45,669 bases of DNA from Chloromonas sp. AAM2. Lineage: Eukaryota; Chlorophyta; Chlorophyceae; Chlamydomonadales; Chlamydomonadaceae. Positions within the stretch are counted from its first letter, which is position 1. Each line of letters starts with the position of its first letter. Positions 9,796 through 19,900 of the stretch are shown piece after piece. The stretch spans positions 3,265-48,933 of the forward strand of contig QAXH01005994.1 of assembly GCA_004335635.1 (NCBI GenBank), written 5' to 3'. Below the pieces are notes generated by a model, which searched no databases, was not told the DNA's origin, and saw only the letters and a list, made by a program, of their open reading frames with translations. The translations under genes and the position numbers were made by a program.

Positions 9796-12700
9796 TCAGA
9801 GCGTTGCCAGCAGTGCTGCGGCCCTATCTGGGAAGTCAGCAGTACCGCCTTGCGCCCCAGCACGAACAGCGGTCAACAAATCCTGCATGCAAACAATTCG
9901 ACAAAGTTTGCCAGGAGTTCTTTGTCGTAGGCGAGATGCAATACGTGGAAAGAGTACAATACCTGGGACCAGAAAGGGGGGGAAAAAGGGAAAACGTCTG
10001 CTGTGCGCCACGAGTGTCAGTTGGGCCCCTTTGGAATCCAGGCCTCTTAGGTCGTCCACTCAACCGCATGCTTCATCCACTTCTTCTCCATTCTTCTCCA
10101 TTTATCCTTCTTACCATGAGCAACGCCCATGCACGTGCTAGTGATTCCGGTTACTCTGCCGGAAAACCCCATGTGACACCACCCTGACACCTCACATGCC
10201 GCACCTGACAGTCCGCATGTCTCATGTGACACCCACATGACCGCCACATGCCACGCGCACCTGCTCCCGCTTCATGCCCCATGCCCTCACACTCAAGCCA
10301 TGGGCCCTAGCAGATGCCACCGCCTGGGCTGTTAGTACATTGGCACGTGGGCATATCTGACCCATGCCGGCTTCAACAGCAGCCTGCACAGAACATCACG
10401 GTTGTGTTACTGTTACCTGGTCTTCAGTCCGGGAAAAACTGCTCAGCAAGGGCAAGCGGAAAAAGGGAAATCAGGCAGGACGACGGCTGAACCAGCAACA
10501 AGTGCACACAGACTCACTCGCTGTCCTTAGTGCACACAGGCTCACTCGCTGTCCTTAGTGCACACAGGCTCACTCGCTGTCCTTAGTGCACACAGACTCA
10601 CTCGCTGTCCTTAGTGCACACAGACTCACTCGCTGTCCTTAGTGCACACAGGCTCACTCGCTGTCCTTAGTGCACAAAGCATGGATGTGTAAATGCAGCA
10701 GCCAGCAACATGAACAAGACAACACACAATCTATACCAGCCGTTTGCACAAAGCATTTGGACAAGAATTCCACGGCTTACAATATCAGAATGTCCTGAAT
10801 TGGCGAAGACACCTGTGACTGGCAGCTAACCAGTAGTAGCGGCCTTCAGCCAGAAGCCTGCCCAAACCCAAGAACTGTCCCAGACCCATGTCCCAGTATC
10901 GGCAGTCACCACCGCCACATTTACACACAACACGACATTAGTTGAACTTGTCCCAGAATTGGCAAACATCTTTTTGGTACCTGACTAGTCTAAGAGTTGC
11001 ATGGCCAACACGCCCCACCATGTACGCCTTATGCACCTGGCCAGCCGAAGGAGCACCCAAACCACGTGACCCTTAAGCCCCCTCACACCGTCTCTAAGGA
11101 GTCAAAGCTCGCTCTGTCAAAGGCGTTTCTATACGTTTCTAGGCAACTCACATTCAGTGTTGAGTCAGTGATCTCCTGCACCAGCCATGCATGCCGCACC
11201 CCCGGTAGCAGCTTCTTGCTCCTGGCCAAGGACTCTAGGTGAAAGGAAGTGATGGTCAACCCAGGCACAACAAACGCATCTTCCTTCATGGGATTGGAGT
11301 CATTTTCAGCGGCTGAGGATGAGGGGTCGGTGTTGTCTGGATCAATTGTAGGTGGAGGAGTGAGACTGTGTGAGGTGGTGATGTGAGGGAGTGCGAGGTG
11401 ACCCGAGGCATCTACCCAGCCACAGGCCTGAAGGGTATTGGCCACGGCAGTGGGCAGAGCCTCCTGTTTCGATTTGAGTTCCTGCACGTGTGAGCAAAGT
11501 TAGAGTGGCTCGGAGGCTCAGGGTTGTTACGGGGGTTGCCAAGATTCCTGTCAGGTTTCCTGACTCAGTCAAGACGCTTCCTGCTGCTGCATCGGCAGGA
11601 AAGCCTTCGCCTAGACCCTGGCTTTTCCTGCCATGGTAGAAGTCACCTGGCATATCCTATTAGCCAGCCATGCTGCTGCCGCAGTAATAGAATGATTCAG
11701 ATGCAAGAGATCGCAAAAAAAAAGTTTGCCAGTTCTGGGACAATTCCTGTCAATACCACTGGAACCGGCAAACTTCTGCTGGCAAACTTCTAGTTTTTAA
11801 GGAACTTGCCCACAATCTCCGCCTCGTCCATTTACATTCTAACCGAACTCAAGGTGGGGTTGGGTAGGGTTGCAGCCAGGAACGGCTGCCACATGATTTA
11901 CAAACCCCTGTCATGGCAGGAACGCCTCGTCAAAGACCTCCTGTCTGGGCGGCTAAGTTTTAAACTGTCTTGACGTCCAGACGCCCGGGGTCTCTGTATG
12001 TTGAAAACATTCTGCACTGTTTGACCCCCTGAAAACCCACCACCAAGACACCTTTTAGCACCTCGTTGTTCGCTGGGATCCCGATGCATCACCTGCCTTT
12101 CAGCCCACGTGCACTCCTCACCAGATGCAGGTGCACTCCTCACCAGATGCAGGTGCACTTGTCCCGCATAGCGCCTGAGCACCCGCTCGAGGGTGGGCAC
12201 CCTGCAGTGGCCCCAGCCGGTGCATGGTGGACACGCCTGTCCAGTGTCTGACCCTGAAGACAGCAAGAGCACCAAACATGGACAAGCGTTAGTAGCAAAA
12301 CGCCATTAGAGTGTGTTGTGAGTGTCTGATGTACCACGTGTGGCGTGGCCTTAGAACCTATGACCCTGGCATCGCGTTTTCAAAACGTGTGTGCACTTCC
12401 TCCTTGATTGATATGACCCACTCTGTGTCAAGTCCCTCCCATTCTCACTCCTCTGTCACACCATCACTCCTCTGTCACACCCTCACTCCTCAGTCACACA
12501 CTCACTCCTCTGTCACACACTCACTCCTCCGTCACACCATCACTCCTCCATCACACCCTCACTCCTCAGTCACACCCTCACTCCTCTGTCACACACTCAC
12601 TCCTCCGTCACACACTCACTCCTCTCACTCCTCTGTCACACACTCACTCCTCTGTCACACACTCACTCCTCCGTCACACCCTCACTCCTCTGTCACACCC

Positions 12701-13463
12701 TCACTCCTCCGTCACACCCTCACTCCTCCGTCACACCCTCACTCCTCCGTCACACACTCACTCCTCCGTCACACACTCACCCTCTCCACCCGCGCCCCAT
12801 CCCCGTGTATCTGCACGGTACCAGCTGCCCGCATCCAGCTCGCTTATAGCCCGCCATGTGTGGTCAGCCACGCGCCCAGCCCCGGGAATGGTTCTGCCAA
12901 GCGCCTCGTCATGCAGCACTATGGCAGTGCCACAGGAAGTCAGCTGAACGTCCAGTTCGATGTGCTGCATGGCAGGCCGTTGATTTCTCACGCTCTGACT
13001 TCTGACTTTTGTTGGTCAGGGCGGTATACAGCCTCGTCTCTTGCATGCATTGCTAACGTTCGCGCTCGGTGCACGCTGGATCAAACACCAGCAAATCTAT
13101 TGGCACAAATGACAGTTCTGCTGACTGGCTACGGAGTGCTTCAGGCAGTCCTTGCTGCTGAATCAAAGAACTATCCTCGTCTTTTGCACAATTTGTTAGC
13201 CTTCTGTTGTGATTCGGTTGTGAAGGCTATGATCATGAGATATGGCAAGGAAGGCCATGACGCCCAAGTGCATTTCAAGTGGTGTCTTGTCAAACGTTGC
13301 TTGCTCTGCCACTGACTGCCAGGCTCCTGACGTCTAGTTGCAAACCATATTCCTCACTCACTGGAAATCCTGCCTGCAGAGCTGCATCAAAGGCTTGAGT
13401 TGTGCTCTCCGGCGCCAGGCCTTGATGGCCCCTGTGAGCAATGACCGTGAAAGCCACTGGCAT
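9796..13463 (-). CDS. Glycerophosphodiester phosphodiesterase (GDPD family)
   Basis: Hydrolyses glycerophosphodiesters to glycerol-3-phosphate and an alcohol; metal-dependent TIM barrel. Exons, minus strand: 13463-13362, 12964-12822, 12201-12144, 11481-11152, 10328-10261, 9882-9796. The first gives I-A-H-R-G with A-P-E-S-T (family H-R-G and P-E-N/S), then I-E-L-D-V and V-L-H-D, then V-P-T-L-E-R-V-L, then L-E-L-K-S-K and W-L-V-Q-E-I-T, then H-G-L-S-V-R-A-W-G, and finally G-G-T-A-D-F-P-D. Residues expected to bind metal and phosphate are present (H10, E19, E37, D39, H52 counted from the ATG at 13,463). One small exon of length 1 mod 3 must lie between 10,332 and 11,151 (the phases of exons 4 and 5 do not meet), carrying the barrel strand normally ending in L-C-P. 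The junction after A-G-S-W is ambiguous: a longer pair of exon ends is also in phase. The N-terminus may extend upstream (see 13,549-13,879). Confidence 0.85.
10419..10470 (-). mobile_element. SINE-like family 1, degenerate copy in GDPD intron
   Basis: Core matching the element at 8,037-8,187 in the opposite orientation (CTTCAGTCCGGG followed by CTGCTCAGCAAGGGCAAG), preceded by a degenerate TTG-rich tail. Target duplication not found. Confidence 0.55.
10499..10675. repeat. 28-bp minisatellite, about 6 copies
   Basis: Tandem units beginning AGTGCACACAGACTCACTCG, almost identical (A/G variation at one site), inside the GDPD intron between the Q-E-I-T and V-R-A-W exons. Confidence 0.9.
10947..10967 (-). 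repeat. Inverted partial copy of a 29-bp dispersed motif
   Basis: Contains TTGTCCCAGAATTGGCAAAC, one mismatch from the complement of the motif at 11,722-11,750 and 25,872-25,900. In a GDPD intron. Confidence 0.5.
11722..11750 (+). repeat. 29-bp dispersed motif, copy 1
   Basis: Identical over 29 bp (includes TTTGCCAGTTCTGGGACAAT) to 25,872-25,900, 14 kb away, and related in inverted form to 10,947-10,967. Intronic in the GDPD gene. Probably the conserved piece of a longer interspersed repeat. Confidence 0.7.
12114..12160 (-). repeat. 22-bp duplication copying a splice donor
   Basis: The end of the GDPD exon at 12,144 and its GTGAGG donor are repeated 22 bp into the intron, so a second identical CTG/GTGAGG donor exists. 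Use of the distal donor would add 22 nt and shift frame. Confidence 0.8.
12440..12790. repeat. 19-bp minisatellite, about 18 copies
   Basis: Units of the type TCACTCCTCTGTCACACAC with variants, in the GDPD intron between exons 2 and 3. The long plus-strand open frame over this stretch is a product of the repeat. Confidence 0.9.
13015..13073 (+). repeat. Dispersed element family 2, copy in GDPD intron 1
   Basis: Shares GCCTCGTCTCTTGCATG and GTTCGCGCTCGGTGCA with 28,488-28,580, about 85-90% identical over some 58 bp. Lies just upstream of the acceptor of GDPD exon 2. Confidence 0.75.
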
Positions 13464-13548
13464 GGCGTATGGATCCACAGGTGCCTGCGTAGGCACTGCA
13501 CCCCGCGTTCACAATGCACAGGAATTGGTTTCCTCAAGGCACCAGCTC

Positions 13549-13879
13549 TCAAGCAGGCTTCCAGGTAGGCTGTAAGGAAAGAAAATTGTACCAGGATGGA
13601 AGGTAATCAAACACCTCAGCCTCCACAGACTGGTTGATTCTCTCAATCATACACTTCAACTGATGAACATCTGTCTTGTAGTCTCTCAACAACACCCGTA
13701 TGGCCATGCCCAGGGCCACCCACACCCGCCATGTGAGACACACTCCGAGCAACCGTGCCCTGCAACTTTGTGCTACATCGATATACGATGGTTATAATGA
13801 TAATCGCGAAGCCAAGGAGGAGGTGTGCTGAACTCTGCCATCCTGCTGAGAGCAACGAGCAAGGCTGAAATGAGTACAT
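13549..13879 (-). other. Possible upstream exons of GDPD, membrane segment
   Basis: An ATG at 13,879 opens a frame with a strongly hydrophobic run (L-L-L-G-F-A-I-I-I-I-T-I-V-Y), and a second frame at 13,549-13,750 reads as protein (L-L-R-D-Y-K-T-D-V-H-Q-L-K; S-V-E-A-E-V-F-D-Y-L-P). An N-terminal membrane anchor is known in GDE1-type phosphodiesterases, so these may be the first GDPD exons. I could not chain them in phase to the exon starting at or before 13,463, so the model is left short. If the ATG at 13,879 is used, only 46 bp separate it from the ABCF start at 13,926. Confidence 0.35.
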
Positions 13880-13925
13880 GAGCGCCCGTCTCTAACTGCG
13901 ACCGGCTTGAGCGCCGGCGGGCGGC

Positions 13926-16900
13926 ATGGCGCGTCCGGTGAAGGAAGTGCTCTCGGAGGTATTACAAGGCAAAGGCGATGAAACAATCTTGGTGCGTGAT
14001 GCAAGGAGAGAAACAACTAGAAGAGCGTGCAGCAGGGATCGCCCATGCTGCAAGACCATGCACTTGAAACCTCATCATGCCGGTCTAGATCAAACACAGT
14101 TTGCGCCAAAGTTTGCCAGCTGCCTTTCTGGTTCCAGGATTACATCTGCGGAATCTTGGAGGATGAGCACTTCGAGATGGGAGATGGAGGAGAGGAGGCA
14201 TTTGAGACCATAGGGCCCTTCTTGGTGCGCGTCACACCCATTCAGTGTTTGGAGCATGCATGAATGTGCAGCACATCTCGCCATGCCAGCATGCTAAGCA
14301 TGCGCTGTGCATGTGGATATGTGGCCGCACACACCATCTGCAACTCGGCCTGCATCTCAAAGCTGGTCACGGTCACCGGCTATCACTGCACTGGGGCACG
14401 TACGCACGCTCAAGCTAGAGACATCACATGTCTGCTCAAGCTCGCTCATCAGCCGCTGTTCGTCATCTGAAAAGCCTTGCCTGCACGATTAGTGGCATGT
14501 TTGACAAACACCTTCACTGCACATGGCCTTAAATTGGGCAGCTGCTCCGCCTGGCCATTTGGGCCAAAAGCAGCTTGTCAGTCGCCACCTCAAGCAACAA
14601 GAATGACAAACACTAGCACCATCCGCAAGTGTGGAACGTCTGTTTACATTATGTTCCTACCACGAGCAGAATCACTGCAGATGGTAACGCCGAGCTCTGC
14701 TTTCAGCATGTGGTCACGTTTAGGATAATCAGTCGAGCACGGCAGTTGCAGGCCTGACATTCAGCAGTTGCAGGCCTGACATTCAGCAGTTGCAGGCCTG
14801 ACATTCAGCAGTTGCAGGCCTGACATTCAGCAGTTGCAGGCACTGCGTCCCTCATCCTCATCAAATTCCATGTGCTACATTCACCAGCACAGGTCATCTG
14901 ATTGTTTCCTTTCATTGCGTGCATAGCACAGACTTGCACACTAGTGGATGGTGCTAGTGTTTGTTGTTCTTGTTGCTGAGGGTGGCGAGCGACAAGCTGC
15001 TTGGCACACACAGGATCCTCACCAGCTCAGGATACTCACCCAAAAGCATGTCCGTTCCCAACGCAGGTGGACGGCGGGTGCTGTGCTGACGACGCAGCGG
15101 CACGGGAGGCATGTGCTCAGCTCGCTGCACGTCTGTCAGGTTAGCACATGGGCCACCTTGTGCGTTCCATGGTGGTGATCACCAATACGGAGGCGGCTGC
15201 GCTCCATGTCCACCACAGCATGTTGCTTGTCATAGGTTTTGGATTGCGAGATAACGAACAGTGTAACAACACCAGCACGCCTCCAGCAGCACGCCTCCAG
15301 CAGCACGCCTCTAGCAGCACGGCCCCAGCAGCACGCCTCTAGCAGCACGCCTCCAGCAGCACGCCTCCAACAGCACGCCTCCAGCAGTACGCCTCCAACA
15401 ACACGCCTCCAACAGCACGCCTCCAGCAGCACGCCTCCAACAGCACACCTCTAGCAGCACGCCTGTAGCAGCACATGCTCCTGCCTCTGCATAGGTTCGT
15501 GCTTGCCTTGCAACCACGTGTCGCTGCCACAAAGCTGTTCACTGTTTTCTGCTGTTGCTTTGCATGCCTCAGGCGCCGCCCCCGCCCCCGTGTCGTCCCT
15601 GCGGGCATTGGAGGGCGGCCCCATGCAGCTGGCCACTGCGGGCAAGGCGCTGCTCTACACAGAAACCAGCTCAAAGCACCTCATACAGGTCTGTGTATGT
15701 CTTTGTGGGTGTGTGCTGAGGGTGTGTGGGTGTGCGGTAAGGGTGTTTGGTAAGGGTTTATCCTACAACCCTGTCAGGTCTGTGCTACAATCAAGGAGCC
15801 TGTGATTCTTGCCCTGTCCGTCTCGTTCAGACTTCTCTATGCGACTTGAAGTTAGGTCTTTGTGTCTGAATAGTGCAACATGGCCACCCGATTGTTACAT
15901 TTTTTTCTATGTTTGTTCCCTGGTGTTGTCTGGCACAAGCATGTAAGAGTGCAATTCTTGCTCTTGTTGCATTTGTTGCTTTTAGACTCCGTTTGGTGAC
16001 GTAAAGGAGGGTTGCCTGCCCACCATCAGTGACAAGGACAAGCAGCGGATTGAGAGGATTAGGGCCAAGGAGGAGCAGACGGCCAGGGCAGCGTTTGAGG
16101 TGAGATTGAAATAATCAATCGACAAGCGTAAGAGAGCTGTGGGTTTTGGGTCGCTCCAGCATTGTAACAAAGGCAAAGCCCATCAGGACCTGTCACTTGG
16201 GCTGGCTAGACCTTCACTGGTTCGCTGCTGGAGTTCACTGCTGATTCACTGTGCAGACTTCACCCTTCACTGGTAAGGGTGGCTGATGTGTTGATGTAGT
16301 TGCAGAATGAAGACTTGCGCCTGCCTGCATTGATGAGTTGCTTCTGGCTGTTGAAACCATCATAACATAACAGCAAGCACTGCTTTCTCGTGATTGATTG
16401 AACAGATTGAAGAGTGCAATCACATCGCATATCGTAGGATACTGCCAAGCAAGCTTAGTAACAAAGGCTCGGGAAGGTTTAAGGTTAAGCAATTCTTTCC
16501 GGCTCGTGTTTGCATCAGCAAGCAATATTTCAAGGGTATAAGGCCAAGTGATGCCGGTTAGTGTCGTAGTGTGTTGCGTGAGTGTAATGGCGATGGCGAT
16601 GGCGATGGTGATGGTGATGGTGATGGTGATGGTGATGGTGATGGTGATGGTGATGGCGATGGCGATGGTGATGGCGATGGTGATGTGTACCAAGCAATCC
16701 TTTCTGGCTTGTCGTGTCTTCAGGCCCACAAATCGCGTGCTGACGCGGCCGTCAAGGGCGCGGTGCCCACCATCGTGCGGGACCTGGGCGGGGGCGGGGG
16801 CGCCAGGGACCTGCACATGGACAACTTCAACGTGAGCAACGGAGGCAGGGAGCTCATCGTGGACGCCACGCTCACGCTCGCGTTCGGCAGGCGCTACGGA

Positions 16901-19900
16901 CTGGTGGGGAGGAACGGCACAGGTGCGGCATTTTCCCAGGCGGGCGTGGAGGAGAAGGGGATTCAGGGGAGGGTCAAGGCCATGATCAGAAGAGGTTGTT
17001 GACATGGCCCAACATTTGTTGTCTTGGCAGTCTGTTCATTCATGGGCAGGAGAACTATCTTTGTAGGTTTTTCAGCTCTGAGTTTTCAACGGTTCTTCCT
17101 GTGTTGCCGTTGTCTGTTAGTTGCTTGGCGCATCAGCGTGGATGCGAAGAGGCTTGACACCAGCCAAGGTTGATTAGAGACTGTGGCATGAAGGGCGCAT
17201 TATTGTAGCATCGTCGTTCCGTTCCGTGTCCTGTGACGGCTTCCCTGATGTAAACACATGTCCAACGAAGGAGGGAAAGGAAATGTTGCAGGAAATCACT
17301 CCTGTTGTTAACACCAACACGACTGTCACGTGGCTGCATGGCGCCTTCAGGCAAGACCACTCTCCTGCGCGCCATGGCGGCGCACGACGTGCCCGGCATT
17401 CCCACCACATGTCAGATTCTGCATGTGGAGCAGGAGGTGCAGGGGGACGACACCCCGGTGATCCAGGTGAAGATCGTGGCCAAGTCTGCGTTGCTTTGTT
17501 TGTTAGGTTCATCTAGTGTCTGGTGGCTTGTGTGCATGGCTGGGAGTGGTGGACTAGCCTGCCTGACCGTATTAGCATCGCCGTGATGACGACGATGCTT
17601 CCCAGCTCGGTGTTGCAAACCTCAAGCAACCATTTGTGTTGTGTGCACGGTCTTTCCTTTAGTGTTATGTCCCCTGCTGCTGCACCGCACAACATGAGAG
17701 AACTGCACCGCACAACATGAGACACACATAACCTCCCCTTCAAGAATTTCAAGGCCATATGCATAATTGGCTCCATGCCTAAACGCTTTCAAGTTACCCC
17801 TGCCTCCCCTTCTTATGTTCTGTGATCTACCTTTGTACATGCTGTACTTGCTTTGTGCCTCGCTGCTGCCCTGAAGGCCGTGCTTGCATGCGATGTGGAG
17901 CGGGCTAACCTACTTGCTGAAGAAGTATCAATTCTGGCGCAGATGAGCCGGGTAAGCGCAAATGAGTTGGGTAGGCACAAATGAGCCGGGTAGGCGCGTG
18001 CCTGGTTGCTAGCCAGCCACGGCAAACACAGTTGGTAGCATCAGCGATGACCTGGCTGTTTTCGGCATGTAGAATGTTGTCCGTACAGCTTTCCGGCTTG
18101 GCTACTGTCACTGTATGCTTACAAAGTACGTTGGTACTGTGCAGACAGTGGTGCAGTCATGCCATCGAACCCATTCGTTCATTCATGTTGATTTCCATGC
18201 CGGACTCTGACCAATGACATCCTCATACCTGCGTGTTTCTGACCGATGAAACCTTCACACCTGTGTGTGACAAACGATACGACATGTGGTGCAGGATAAG
18301 AAGGACACTGCTCAAGGCCCTGGGGACACCACAGCAGCCCCACCCTCCACGCAGCCGGAAAGCACCACCCAGGCCAACGGAGGCCCACGCATAGTCTCCA
18401 ACGCTGACGCCAGCGCCGAGTCTAAGGCCGGTACAGGTGACGGCGGAGGGGCGCTGAGTGCCGAGCAGGAGAGTAAGCTGTCGGCAAGATTGGTGGACAT
18501 TTATGCACGCCTAGAGGAGATCGATGCATACGGTGAGTGGCTGTATGCGAGGGTCACGCTGGGTCCAAAGCCGTTCGTTGCACTGTTGGGGTCTCATTAC
18601 CAGTGTCTGTATACTGTTTACATCCGTATCGTCCCACAATTGAAACTCTGATTGTTGTACATCATCACACTTTGTCTTGGTGACTCTGAATGTACCGTCA
18701 CACAATGGCATTACCTCGGCAGGGCGAGGTTTGCTTAGCATGCTGGCGCCTCGTATACATCTAGTACTGTAGAGCCGTGGTGGTCATTCTGGCGCTTGCC
18801 AACAGAACAAACAAACATCTGGCATAGTCTCCGGTGTGTTTGCTGTGGCTGTCTGTGCAGGCGCTGAGGCGCGTGCTGCCATGATCCTGTCGGGCCTGTC
18901 CTTCACTGCGGACATGATGAACAGGGCAACGAAGACGTTCAGCGGAGGGTGGAGGGTGAGTTCAGGGGCATGGCCTGCTGGGGACCGGATGTAGGTGGGT
19001 TACATCAGGGGCGGCTCACATACACTGAGCGCTGCCCGTCAGGAAAAGCCAGACCAGAGATTTGAAAGCCATGCCAAGGAGGCCTTGACTCGGATCACTC
19101 CACAGCCTGTTGGTTGCACGTGCAATCATGTGCTGTTGTTGTCTCTAATAGCAGCTTATCGGCACAATTGCGTTCGCGTGGTGCTATGCTATTGTCCCTC
19201 CTCAAAGCAGCTTAGCGGCCACCCCAAGCTGTTGGCTCCTAGCACTGTTCAATGTACTGGCAGTGTCAAATGCCTGGCAGTGCTGTTGTCTTGCCTTTGA
19301 GCAGTCTGACAGGTTCACCCATTCACGTGGTGCTGTTGTGCAGATGCGTGTGGCGCTGGCACGGGCGCTGTTTGTGGAACCCGACCTACTGCTCCTTGAT
19401 GTGAGTGTGTGCTTGCAAAGTGCAAAGGGGACGGAAAGGGTTGAGGCTAGTCAGATGGTCAAGATGACTGAGGGTGGGGTGCTACTGAAATGATTGAGTT
19501 GAGGGTCAACGTAAGTTCAGAAGACCTTGAGTATTGAGGTGGTAGGAGTACAAGCAGTCTTGCCATGAATGAATGAGCACGGTATTTGCAACGTTCAATT
19601 GCCTGCCACGTGTGCTGAGGGTGAGTGGGCTGAGGGCGAGTGTGCTGAGGGTGAGTGGGCTGAGGGCGAGTGTGCTGAGGNNNNNNNNNNNNNNNNNNNN
19701 NNNNNNNNNNNNNNNNNNNNNNNNNNNNNNNNNNNNNNNNNNNNNNNNNNNNNNNNNNNNNNNNNNNNNNNNNNNNNNNNNNNNNNNNNNNNNNNNNNNN
19801 NNNNNNNNNNNNNNNNNNNNNNNNNNNNNNNNNNNNNNNNNNNNNNNNNNNNNNNNNNNNNNNNNNNNNNNNNNNNNNNNNNNNNNNNNNNNNNNNNNNN

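Noticed and set aside
12311..13315. Long plus-strand open frame (334 codons) as a gene
   Set aside because: Most of it is the 19-bp minisatellite, and it lies across GDPD exon 2 and introns on the other strand.
15136..15674. Cys/Trp-rich proteins on the minus strand
   Set aside because: Generated by the 14-bp repeat, which is open in all frames; no splice context or family match.
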